From NCBI GenBank assembly GCA_900555805.1, contig USMJ01000061.1, forward strand, positions 1 through 6,959: 6,959 nt of DNA. Reading direction: 5' to 3'. The stretch is from an uncultured Oscillospiraceae bacterium. GTDB lineage: Bacteria; Bacillota; Clostridia; Oscillospirales; Acutalibacteraceae. The translations under genes and the position numbers were made by a program. Below the pieces are notes generated by a model, which made no database searches, had not been told where the DNA came from, and worked only from the letters and a program-made list of their open reading frames with translations. Positions 1-6,244 of this stretch are shown here, piece by piece; position 1 is the stretch's first letter; every line of letters starts with the position of its first letter.

Positions 1-69
1 TGCGCCTTTTCTTGACTGGAGCGTATCGTCGAAATCGAAGAATACGGCTCTGACATTTTTCTTTTCCAT
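1..69 (-). other. Start of a HAD-superfamily hydrolase domain (motif I), fused to RibF or started internally
   Basis: Residues 295-317 of the ribF frame read MEKKNVRAVFFDFDDTLQSR and then KGA. The hydrophobic strand followed by DxDxT is HAD motif I: D306 would be the phosphoryl-accepting nucleophile, D308 the general acid and T310 the usual Thr. The DFDDTLQ form resembles subfamily IA phosphatases (an inference from one motif). The cap domain and motifs II-IV lie beyond base 1. If the domain is active, an FMN phosphatase or the phosphatase acting on the ribitylaminouracil phosphate of riboflavin synthesis would suit the neighbour, but substrate cannot be told from this fragment. Confidence 0.75.
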
Positions 70-951
70 TTTACCAAGCTCTCCTGTTCTTTTGCAGTCT
101 GTTTTTATCTGTTCCTTAAGCTCGTCGAGCGAGCCGAATTTCTTTTCGCTTCTGATATACTGCTCCAAAGCGACATGGATGTGTTTTCCGTAAAGGTCGC
201 CTTTAAATCCGATTATATATGTCTCGCTGCGAAGTCGGGTTCCGTTGAGAGTCGGACGTACCCCGACATTTGTGACGGACGGATAGATCTTATCGCCGAC
301 ATGGGTCTTCGACGCATATACGCCGTGAAGAGGTACGATGAAGTTTTCGTCGAAATGCTGGTTTATCGTCGGCGCGCCGAGCTTTCTGCCGATTCTGTCG
401 CCTCCGACGACCTCGAAATCATAGCCGAAACTTTCGCCGAGCATCGCGTTGGCGTCTCTCATGTTGCCCTCGGATATCAGTCGGCGGATTCGGCTTGACG
501 AGATCGCCTCACCCTTGTAGTCGACATGTGGGGCGACAAAAACGTCGATCCCGAACCGCGAGCATATCTCGCCGAGAGTCTGAGCGTTTCCGCTGCCGCC
601 CTTTCCGAAGCGATAGTTGAATCCGCAGCAGGCGGCCTTCGCGCCGAGCTTACCGACAAGGATATCCCTGACGAAATCCTCGCAGCTCATATTCATGATC
701 TCGCCGAAGCTCACCGTGTAAACTTCCGCTCCGAGCTCGTTTATTTTCTTAATTTTATTCTCTTTTGTCATCAGGCTCTTCGGAACTTCATATCCGAGCG
801 CTTTGAACGGATGCTCGTCAAAAAGCAGAACAACCGCCTTTAAATTTCTCTTTTTCGCTTCTTCGACCGCCGTGCCGATCACCTTTTTGTGACCTCTGTG
901 CAGGCCGTCAAAGCTGCCCAGCGCAACGACTGAGCCGATACTATCCGTCAT
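1..951 (-). CDS. ribF: Bifunctional riboflavin kinase/FMN adenylyltransferase (RibF), continuing in frame into a HAD-type domain; 3' end outside window
   Basis: RibF phosphorylates riboflavin to FMN and adenylates FMN to FAD in the cytoplasm. I translated 317 codons from the ATG at 951 without meeting a stop. The N-terminal nucleotidyltransferase domain shows FDGLHRGH (residues 14-21), GFNYRFGKG (110-118) and ISSSRIR (150-156). The riboflavin kinase domain shows GGDRIGRKLGAPTIN (183-197, with the PTxN ATP/Mg motif), NVGVRPT (228-234), the conserved Glu at about 243 and the LYGK and RSEKKF segments up to about 272. A normal RibF ends near residues 290-315. Here the frame goes on to a hydrophobic strand and DFDDT (306-310), the first motif of HAD phosphatases, and then leaves the window. 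The start overlaps the truB stop as ATGA, with a GGGGGA Shine-Dalgarno-like run about 9 bases upstream. The RibF call is firm. Whether the HAD part is a true fusion or an in-frame overlapping gene cannot be settled here. Confidence 0.95.
   Translation of the reverse strand, partial: MTDSIGSVVALGSFDGLHRGHKKVIGTAVEEAKKRNLKAVVLLFDEHPFKALGYEVPKSLMTKENKIKKINELGAEVYTVSFGEIMNMSCEDFVRDILVGKLGAKAACCGFNYRFGKGGSGNAQTLGEICSRFGIDVFVAPHVDYKGEAISSSRIRRLISEGNMRDANAMLGESFGYDFEVVGGDRIGRKLGAPTINQHFDENFIVPLHGVYASKTHVGDKIYPSVTNVGVRPTLNGTRLRSETYIIGFKGDLYGKHIHVALEQYIRSEKKFGSLDELKEQIKTDCKRTGELGKMEKKNVRAVFFDFDDTLQSRKGA
79..85 (-). promoter_or_regulatory. Internal Shine-Dalgarno candidate (AGGAGAG) before the ATG at 67-69
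   Basis: On the minus strand AGGAGAG lies 9 bases before an in-frame ATG (67-69) that falls exactly at the junction of the RibF and HAD parts. Motif quality and spacing match the other ribosome binding sites in this window, so the HAD part could also, or only, be made as a separate protein. This is a sequence match alone. Confidence 0.45.
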
Positions 952-1853
952 TTTGCCGAGTCCCCCATATACACTCTCTTCACATCAAGCTGTGCTCCGT
1001 CCGGGCTGACTTCGCCTATTCCGACGAAATCTCCCGACGGTGAATATACTTTATAGTACGCGCCGACTTTGAGCGGCGTTGTAATTCTGTCCGTTCCGAG
1101 GAAGCCCCCGTTATGGAACCTGACCGCCTGTTTCTCGCTGACGGTCACGCTGTCATATTTAAGCGCGTCCTCAACGCTTATAAGTACTTCTTCTATTCTT
1201 CCCTGCTTTGCGAGTTCCTTTATTTCGTCCTCGGTCACGCAGTCTTTTTCCGTGAAGCCGAGAGCTTTTGTTCTTCGAAGCTCCGTCAGTGTCGCTCCGC
1301 AGCCGAGCTTTTCGCCTATATCATTTGAAAGGCTTCTGATATATGTGCCTGCCGAACACTCGACAGATATCGTGAACTCCTGATTATCTCTGTCAAATCG
1401 CAGGCATTCGAGCGAATAGACGGTCACATCGCGCTCCTCGCGCTCAATCTCAATACCCTTTCGCGCAAGCTCATAAAGCCGCACGCCGTCTTTCTTTATC
1501 GCCGAATACATCGGCGGAAGCTGTTTTATCTCGCCCCTGAAGCTTTCCAGCGCGGAGAGAAGTTCCTCCTCGCTGACATTCGGCTCGTACCGCGACAAAA
1601 TATTTCCCGTTATATCGAGAGTATCCGTCGTTATCCCAAGCTTGATCTTCGCCTCATACGCCTTATCGTGGGTGTCGAACAGCTCGATAAACCTCGTCGC
1701 ACCGCCGAAAGCAACAGGTAAAACGCCTGTTGCCATCGGGTCGAGCGTTCCCGTGTGGCCGGCTTTTTTCTCATGCGTCAGCCGCTTGAGGATTCCGACC
1801 GCCGAAAACGACGTTATATTTTTAGGTTTGTCAAAGCAAATGAACCCCGTCAT
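948..1853 (-). CDS. truB: tRNA pseudouridine(55) synthase TruB
   Basis: TruB isomerises U55 in the T-psi-C loop of tRNAs to pseudouridine and also helps tRNA fold. The 301-residue protein has the usual family length. It carries the catalytic motif GHTGTLDPMATGVLP (32-46) with the nucleophile D38, the GITTDTLDITG segment (73-83), YSAIKKDGVRLYELAR (116-131), GTYIRSL (169-175) and LRR (192-194). The C-terminal part from about 235 looks like a PUA-type RNA-binding domain (KVGAYYKVYSPSGDFVGIG). The ATG at 1853 overlaps the nrnA stop as ATGA, with AAGG 7 bases upstream inside nrnA, and the truB stop likewise overlaps the ribF start. This suggests re-initiation coupling on both sides. All key residues are present and nothing is odd. 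Confidence 0.98.
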   Translation of the reverse strand: MTGFICFDKPKNITSFSAVGILKRLTHEKKAGHTGTLDPMATGVLPVAFGGATRFIELFDTHDKAYEAKIKLGITTDTLDITGNILSRYEPNVSEEELLSALESFRGEIKQLPPMYSAIKKDGVRLYELARKGIEIEREERDVTVYSLECLRFDRDNQEFTISVECSAGTYIRSLSNDIGEKLGCGATLTELRRTKALGFTEKDCVTEDEIKELAKQGRIEEVLISVEDALKYDSVTVSEKQAVRFHNGGFLGTDRITTPLKVGAYYKVYSPSGDFVGIGEVSPDGAQLDVKRVYMGDSAK

Positions 1854-2794
1854 ATGATTACCTTTTCGATTGCTTTTATTATTTCCGCCTCTGCTTTTTC
1901 AAGCGAGCCGCTTATCTGACAGCCCGCCGCTCTGGCGTGGCCGCCGCCTCCGAGCGTCTTGCATATAGCCGCCGCGTCGTAAGGTTCATGCGTTCTGAGC
2001 GATATTTTATATTCGCCCTCCGATTTTTCTTTTATCGTCACGCCTATCTTCACGCCCTCGACCTGTCTCGGAATGCTCGATATCGCGTCGGCATAGCTTT
2101 CGTCCGCTCCGCTCTTTTTATACATATCCGAAGTCAGCTTGATTATCGCCACCTTGTCGTTAAAGCAGAGCTTCATGCCGTCAAGGCAAAGCTTTTCAAG
2201 TGCGAAGTATGCCTTGCTTTTCGTCTCGAACATCAGCGTGTTGACGAACGAATGCCTTGCGCCGAGCGTGATAAGCTCTGCGGCGATAGTGTGAGTTTCG
2301 GCTGTGACATTCGAATATCGGAAACAGCCCGTGTCGGTCGAAATGCCGGTATAAAGGCAGGTCGCCGTATCCTCGTCTATCTGAACGCCCATGAGCTTTA
2401 TCAGCTTACAGACGATCTCGCACGCCGCAGCGGCCTTGCTGTCGACAAAGGTTTCTTCGGCATACATAAGGTTCGAGCCGTGGTGGTCGACGCAAAGGTT
2501 GACCCTGCCCGAAAATTTTTCTTCAAGCGAGCCGAGAAGCTTCGGGTCGGCGACATCGACCGCCAGAACGAACGCCGTTTCTTCGTCGACGGCGTCGTTT
2601 TCGCAAGCCATATATCCGAACTTATCGGGTATTTTATCTGAGTTCAAAAGCGCAGCCTTTATCCCGAGCTTTTTGAGCGCGCGCATCATCGCGTATCCGC
2701 AGCCGAGCGTGTCGCCGTCTGGATTCGCGTGGGTGAGGATTATCACCTGCGACTGCTTTTTAAGCGTCCGAGCCGCTTCTGACAGTTCAATCAT
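1850..2794 (-). CDS. nrnA: DHH-family bifunctional oligoribonuclease / pAp phosphatase NrnA
   Basis: NrnA-type enzymes degrade RNA oligonucleotides of a few bases and dephosphorylate 3'-phosphoadenosine 5'-phosphate (pAp), replacing Orn and CysQ in many Firmicutes. The 314-residue protein shows the DHH motifs in order: HANPDGDTLG (22-31), VDVADP (79-84, metal-binding Asp), VDHHGS (102-107) and GISTDTGCFRYSN further on. The DHHA1 substrate-binding motif GGGGHARAAGC is at 282-292. I chose the ATG at 2794 because a Shine-Dalgarno (AAGGGTGAG, 2802-2810) lies 7 bases upstream and because the N-terminus MIELSEAARTLKK matches the family. The frame stays open 57 bases further upstream inside rbfA, which would add 19 basic, non-homologous-looking residues. 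The start overlaps the rbfA stop by 8 bases. Its position between rbfA and truB is typical of Firmicutes. The family is certain; the exact substrate range is inferred. Confidence 0.95.
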   Translation of the reverse strand: MIELSEAARTLKKQSQVIILTHANPDGDTLGCGYAMMRALKKLGIKAALLNSDKIPDKFGYMACENDAVDEETAFVLAVDVADPKLLGSLEEKFSGRVNLCVDHHGSNLMYAEETFVDSKAAAACEIVCKLIKLMGVQIDEDTATCLYTGISTDTGCFRYSNVTAETHTIAAELITLGARHSFVNTLMFETKSKAYFALEKLCLDGMKLCFNDKVAIIKLTSDMYKKSGADESYADAISSIPRQVEGVKIGVTIKEKSEGEYKISLRTHEPYDAAAICKTLGGGGHARAAGCQISGSLEKAEAEIIKAIEKVII

Positions 2795-3146
2795 CGGTTT
2801 TCTCACCCTTCGATTCTTCGAGCTTTCTGAAAAGGTTGATGCCCTTTTCAACGGAGTCGTCCGCTATGAATTTTATCTCGGGCGTTTTTCTCAGTCTGAG
2901 TCTTGTTCCGAGCTCATGTCTGATAAGTCCCGTTGCGCTGACGAGGCCCTTGACGGCTTCCTTCGCCGTTTCGATGCCCTCCAATGCGCTGACATATACT
3001 TTTGCGTACGACACGTCACTGCTGACCTCAACTCTGACAACGGTCAGCATTTTATCCTTGACTCTCGGATCCTTAAGCTCTCTGACTATCGCTATTATCT
3101 CTCTGCGGATATCTTCCGCCACACGATCCGTTCTGTATCCTGCCAT
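2787..3146 (-). CDS. rbfA: 30S ribosome-binding factor RbfA
   Basis: RbfA is a small KH-type protein that binds the maturing 30S subunit near the 16S rRNA 5' helix, assists late processing and cold adaptation, and is released as the subunit becomes ready for initiation. The 119-residue product has the family length. It shows the N-terminal helix with R5..R8..EDIRREI, ELKDPR (23-28), the strand TVVRVEVSSDVSYAKVYVS (35-53), the SATG helix-kink-helix segment (70-73) with R76 and the RLRKTPEIKF stretch (84-93). The last ten or so residues (ESKGEKTDD) are a short charged tail. It follows infB after a 25-base gap that holds a strong Shine-Dalgarno, and its stop overlaps the nrnA start by 8 bases. 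The infB-rbfA order is conserved widely in bacteria. Confidence 0.97.
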   Translation of the reverse strand: MAGYRTDRVAEDIRREIIAIVRELKDPRVKDKMLTVVRVEVSSDVSYAKVYVSALEGIETAKEAVKGLVSATGLIRHELGTRLRLRKTPEIKFIADDSVEKGINLFRKLEESKGEKTDD

Positions 3147-3155
3147 TACCGCACG

Positions 3156-3162
3156 CCTCCTT
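3156..3162 (-). promoter_or_regulatory. Ribosome binding site of rbfA (AAGGAGG)
   Basis: A perfect AAGGAGG lies 9 bases before the rbfA ATG, in the short gap after the infB stop. It fixes the rbfA start and suggests independent, efficient initiation instead of pure coupling to infB. Confidence 0.85.
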
Positions 3163-3171
3163 CTTTTAGGA

Positions 3172-5583
3172 TCAATCTCTGTATTCTTCCATCATGAAGG
3201 CTTCAAATATGTCGCCCTCTTTGATATCGTTGAACTTCGTCAGGCCGATACCGCATTCGTATCCGCTCTGAACTTCCTTGACGTCGTCCTTGAAACGGCG
3301 AAGCGAGGATATTTCGTCCTCTGTTATAACTATACCGTCGCGGACAACTCTTATCTTTGCGTTTCTTGTGACCTTGCCCTCGAGGACGTAGCTGCCTGCG
3401 ATCTTACCGACCGACGAGAGATTGAGGACGCTTCTGACCTCGATTCTGCCGAGAGCTATCTCTCTGAACTTCGGCGCGAGCATACCCTTCATAGCGGCTT
3501 CTATTTCCTCGATACAGTCATATATAACTCGGTACATACGCATATCTACGCCGTCGCGCTCCGCGTTCGCCTGAGCAACCGGGTCGGGGCGTACGTTAAA
3601 GCCGACGATTATAGCGTTCGACGCGTCGGCGAGCATAACGTCCGACTCATTGATAGCTCCGACGCCGCCGTGGATGACCTTGACTCTGACTTCGTCGTTG
3701 GAGATCTTCTCAAGATTCTGCTTGACCGCCTCAACGGAGCCCTGAACGTCCGCCTTGACGATTATCTTCAGCTCTTTCATCTCGCCCTCCTGCATTGAGG
3801 AGAAGAGATTTTCGAGCGTAACCTTCTGATATGAGTTGAACTGCTCCTGCTTTGCCTGATGCTTTCTCTGTTCGACAAGCTCACGGGCAAGTCTCTCGTC
3901 GCTGACGACATTGAATGCGTCGCCCGCGTTCGGCGTTTCGGCGAGACCCATTATCTCAACGGGAACGGACGGGCCTGCGGAATTGACCTTCTGACCTCTG
4001 TCGTTCGTCATAACACGAACTCTGCCGACCGAGGTGCCGGCGACAATTATATCGCTTGACCTGAGCGTACCGTTCTGAACAAGGAGTGTCGCTATCGGAC
4101 CTCTGCTCTTATCAAGTCTCGCTTCGATGACAACGCCCTTACCGGGTCTGTTCGGGTTAGCCTTAAGCTCGGCAACCTCTGCGACGAGAAGTATGGATTC
4201 GAGCAGGTTATCTATGCCCATATGTGTCTTAGCTGAGACAGGAACACAGATAGTGTCGCCGCCCCACTCCTCGGGAACGAGACCGTATTCGGTCAGCTGC
4301 TGCATAACTCTGTCGGGGTTTGCGCCCGGCTTATCCATCTTGTTGATGGCGACTATGATCTGAACTTCGGCGGCCTTGGCGTGGTTGATAGCTTCGACCG
4401 TCTGCGGCATGATACCGTCGTCGGCGGCGACAACGAGGACGGCTATATCCGTCGCCATAGCGCCTCTGGCTCTCATCGCTGTGAAAGCGGCGTGACCCGG
4501 GGTGTCAAGGAAGGTGATCTTCTTACCGTTACAGTTGACCCTGTAAGCGCCGATATGCTGTGTGATACCGCCTGCTTCCGTTGCGGTGACCTCTGTATTT
4601 CTGATAGCGTCGAGAATTGATGTCTTGCCGTGGTCGACGTGACCCATAACGACAACGACGGGGTCTCTCGGCTTGAGATCTTCCGCTTTGTCTTCGCTGT
4701 CGTCGATGATTCTGTCTTCGATCGTGACGACAACTTCTTTCTCGACCTTTGCGCCGAGTTCCGTGGCGACTATTTCGGCTGTGTCATAGTCTATGACCTC
4801 ATTGACCGTCGCCATAACGCCGTAGGCAAAGAGCTTCTTGATAACCTCGGCGGCTGTCATCTTAAGCTGTGAGGCGAGCTCGCCGACCGTTATCTCATCG
4901 CCGACCTTGACGACGATCTGGGGTCTCTTGGCTCTCTCCTCGGCGATTCTCTTAAGTCTCTCGGCCTCGGTCTCTCTCTTGCCTCTCTTTTTATTATACT
5001 GCTGGCTTTTCTGCTTGAGCTTCTGCTTGTTGGGGCCCATTTCCTTGCCCCTTGTGCTCGTCGAAGCCATTTCGTCATATTTTTCGTTGTATTTGTCGAG
5101 GTTGACATTGAAAGCTCTCGTGTCAACTCGTCTTGCTTCGCCCTTGGTTCTCGCCTGGATCTTGTGATCGTCCTTGGCCTTGGGCTGCTGCTTTTCGTTG
5201 GGCTTTGCCTCGGCAGGTTTCTTCTCCGCCGGCTTTCTCTCAGCTTTCGCCTTGGGCTTCTGTTCCGGCTTTTTCTCCGCCGCGGATTTCTTTTCTTCGG
5301 CTTTCGGCTCGGGCTTCTTCTCCTCGGGCTTTTTCTCTTCGACCTTCTCTGGTTCGGGCTTGGGTTCTTCCTTCTTAGCTCCTGCGGCGAAGTATTTGTC
5401 GAACGAGTCAACCGAATTTTTGGCTGTGATGACCTCGAAAAGAACGTCCAGCTCGTTGGGGTCAAGAGCCGTCATCGACTTCTTCGCTTCAAAGCCGTTT
5501 TGGGTGAGTATTTCGACTACCTCTTTGCTGTTTATGTCAAAGTCCTTGGCTAATTCGTGTACCTTATATTTATCTCTCGGCAT
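3172..5583 (-). CDS. infB: Translation initiation factor IF-2
   Basis: IF2 is the GTPase that places fMet-tRNA on the 30S subunit and promotes 50S joining. The 803-residue protein has a first IF2_N module (about 1-55), a Lys/Glu/Pro/Ala-rich low-complexity linker (about 70-150), a further basic linker with a conserved-looking [13 protein letters not shown] stretch, and a second IF2_N module (about 222-280). The G domain follows with G1 GHVDHGKT (314-321), G2 GGITQHIG (338-345), G3 DTPGH (360-364), G4 NKMD (414-417) and G5 SAK (450-452). The beta-barrel domain II, domain III and the fMet-tRNA-binding C-terminal barrel then follow to the end. All G motifs are intact. The start ATG at 5583 has AAGGAGG 7 bases upstream, 17 bases after ylxQ. 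The length is typical for Gram-positive IF2 with an extended N-terminus. Confidence 0.99.
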   Translation of the reverse strand: MPRDKYKVHELAKDFDINSKEVVEILTQNGFEAKKSMTALDPNELDVLFEVITAKNSVDSFDKYFAAGAKKEEPKPEPEKVEEKKPEEKKPEPKAEEKKSAAEKKPEQKPKAKAERKPAEKKPAEAKPNEKQQPKAKDDHKIQARTKGEARRVDTRAFNVNLDKYNEKYDEMASTSTRGKEMGPNKQKLKQKSQQYNKKRGKRETEAERLKRIAEERAKRPQIVVKVGDEITVGELASQLKMTAAEVIKKLFAYGVMATVNEVIDYDTAEIVATELGAKVEKEVVVTIEDRIIDDSEDKAEDLKPRDPVVVVMGHVDHGKTSILDAIRNTEVTATEAGGITQHIGAYRVNCNGKKITFLDTPGHAAFTAMRARGAMATDIAVLVVAADDGIMPQTVEAINHAKAAEVQIIVAINKMDKPGANPDRVMQQLTEYGLVPEEWGGDTICVPVSAKTHMGIDNLLESILLVAEVAELKANPNRPGKGVVIEARLDKSRGPIATLLVQNGTLRSSDIIVAGTSVGRVRVMTNDRGQKVNSAGPSVPVEIMGLAETPNAGDAFNVVSDERLARELVEQRKHQAKQEQFNSYQKVTLENLFSSMQEGEMKELKIIVKADVQGSVEAVKQNLEKISNDEVRVKVIHGGVGAINESDVMLADASNAIIVGFNVRPDPVAQANAERDGVDMRMYRVIYDCIEEIEAAMKGMLAPKFREIALGRIEVRSVLNLSSVGKIAGSYVLEGKVTRNAKIRVVRDGIVITEDEISSLRRFKDDVKEVQSGYECGIGLTKFNDIKEGDIFEAFMMEEYRD
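5048..5053 (-). promoter_or_regulatory. Possible internal ribosome binding site in infB
   Basis: AAGGGG on the minus strand lies 7 bases before the in-frame infB Met182 codon (5038-5040), between the low-complexity linker and the second IF2_N module. Starting here would give a 622-residue IF2 lacking the first module. E. coli and B. subtilis infB are known to give shorter IF2 forms by internal initiation. For this gene only the motif and its position are seen. Confidence 0.3.
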
Positions 5584-5590
5584 AGTTTTT

Positions 5591-5597
5591 CCTCCTT
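5591..5597 (-). promoter_or_regulatory. Ribosome binding site of infB (AAGGAGG)
   Basis: A perfect AAGGAGG lies 7 bases before the infB ATG, inside the 17-base gap after the ylxQ stop. It is among the strongest sites in the window, as expected for a highly made factor, and it fixes the start of infB. Confidence 0.88.
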
Positions 5598-5600
5598 ATG

Positions 5601-5921
5601 TTAGGCGTTGCCGCCGTCTTGTGAAAGCCGTTCGAGCCTTTGCGCGAAGCCTGCGTCGTTCACCGTGATAACTCCGGCCTTCGACCCTACGGCATGACCT
5701 AATTCAAACATGGTGCAATCTGTGACAATAACGGGTACGCTTCGGTCTTCTGCTTCGGCGAGACCCGAGAACTCGGATTTGAGTCTGTCGGAAGTGTCCG
5801 ATGACATTATGCAAAGTTTCGCTTTTCCCGAAACCATGGCGCCTTTGGCGGCGTCGTGACCCAAACCGAGCTTGCCTCCCCTTCTTGCCATACCCAAAAG
5901 GGACAGAAATTTATCATTCAT
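5601..5921 (-). CDS. ylxQ: L7Ae/L30e-family RNA-binding protein YlxQ
   Basis: This 106-residue protein belongs to the L7Ae/L30e/S12e/Gadd45 fold, whose members bind kink-turn RNAs. The YlxQ branch is found between nusA and infB in Firmicutes and its cellular task is not well defined. The sequence shows the N-terminal LLGMARRGGKLGLGHDAA (8-25), the GKAKLCIMSSDTSDRLKSEF segment (32-51) and the C-terminal ELGHAVGSKAGVITVNDAGFAQRL stretch, all at places usual for the family. The length is normal. Its ATG overlaps the end of ylxR by 8 bases, with AGGAG inside ylxR about 10 bases upstream, so translation of the two is probably coupled. The family call is strong; I claim no specific RNA partner. Confidence 0.92.
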   Translation of the reverse strand: MNDKFLSLLGMARRGGKLGLGHDAAKGAMVSGKAKLCIMSSDTSDRLKSEFSGLAEAEDRSVPVIVTDCTMFELGHAVGSKAGVITVNDAGFAQRLERLSQDGGNA

Positions 5922-6204
5922 CGTCTTTCAGCTCCTGTTCCATTCGGTCATAAACCTCGTCGGGTATAACGCAGTCAAGCGAGCGTTCTATCCGCCTCGC
6001 CTTTCTTGCCGCTTTAAGGCAGTCGGCTTTTTTGCAGACATACGCGCCCCTGCCGGACTTTTTGCCGGTCAGGTCGAGCGAGATCTCGTACTGATCGTCG
6101 TCCGCGTCCTTTATCTTGGACTTAACGACTCGGACAAGCTCGTTCTTATTGAACATTTCGCCGCAGCCTAAGCATTTTCTCTGCGGTATCTTTTTTTGCT
6201 TCAC
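5914..6204 (-). CDS. ylxR: YlxR (DUF448) RNA-binding protein, RnpM-type RNase P modulator
   Basis: YlxR is a small basic protein encoded after nusA in many bacteria; the B. subtilis member has been described as an RNase P modulator (RnpM) that binds the RNase P RNA. Read from the GTG at 6204 it has 96 residues, with the family hallmarks KIPQRKCLGCGE (5-16), ELVRVV (22-27), LDLTGKKSGRGAYVC (43-57) and C62 in the following helix. The start is GTG in either case. A second in-frame GTG at 6213 touches the GGAGAGG Shine-Dalgarno with no spacing, while the one at 6204 has 9 bases, so I prefer 6204; the longer form would add MIT. It lies 40 bases after nusA and overlaps ylxQ by 8 bases. The function is transferred from the family. 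Confidence 0.92.
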   Translation of the reverse strand: MKQKKIPQRKCLGCGEMFNKNELVRVVKSKIKDADDDQYEISLDLTGKKSGRGAYVCKKADCLKAARKARRIERSLDCVIPDEVYDRMEQELKDDE

Positions 6205-6213
6205 CGTTATCAC

Positions 6214-6220
6214 CCTCTCC
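6214..6220 (-). promoter_or_regulatory. Ribosome binding site deciding the ylxR start (GGAGAGG)
   Basis: GGAGAGG lies in the nusA-ylxR gap. It leaves 9 bases to the GTG at 6202-6204 but none to the in-frame GTG at 6211-6213, so the downstream GTG is the better start. Confidence 0.65.
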
Positions 6221-6244
6221 GAAGCTTTTTCTTATGTTATCGGG

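Noticed and set aside
175..843. Plus-strand open frames over the ribF region
   Set aside because: The minus strand encodes a full set of RibF motifs here without a break, so the plus-strand frames are shadows.
2795..2851. Longer N-terminus for nrnA (start at 2851, 333 residues)
   Set aside because: The extra 19 residues lie inside rbfA, do not look like the family N-terminus, and the downstream ATG at 2794 has a well-spaced Shine-Dalgarno.
2391..3798. Long plus-strand open frames across nrnA, rbfA and the 3' part of infB (2391-3197 and 2836-3798)
   Set aside because: They lie opposite well-conserved minus-strand genes, cross gene borders, have no recognisable domains and no convincing ribosome binding site. 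They reflect codon bias of the real genes.
5133..5668. Plus-strand and other-frame open frames rich in Leu/Phe/Ser or Arg/Ser opposite the infB linker
   Set aside because: These are mirror images of the Lys/Glu/Pro/Ala-rich linker. The apparent hydrophobic, membrane-like stretches come from reading GAA/AAG-type codons backwards.
6205..6244. Possible terminator or promoter in the nusA-ylxR gap
   Set aside because: The 40 bases contain no GC-rich hairpin with a T run and no convincing -35/-10 pair; only the ylxR ribosome binding site is supported.
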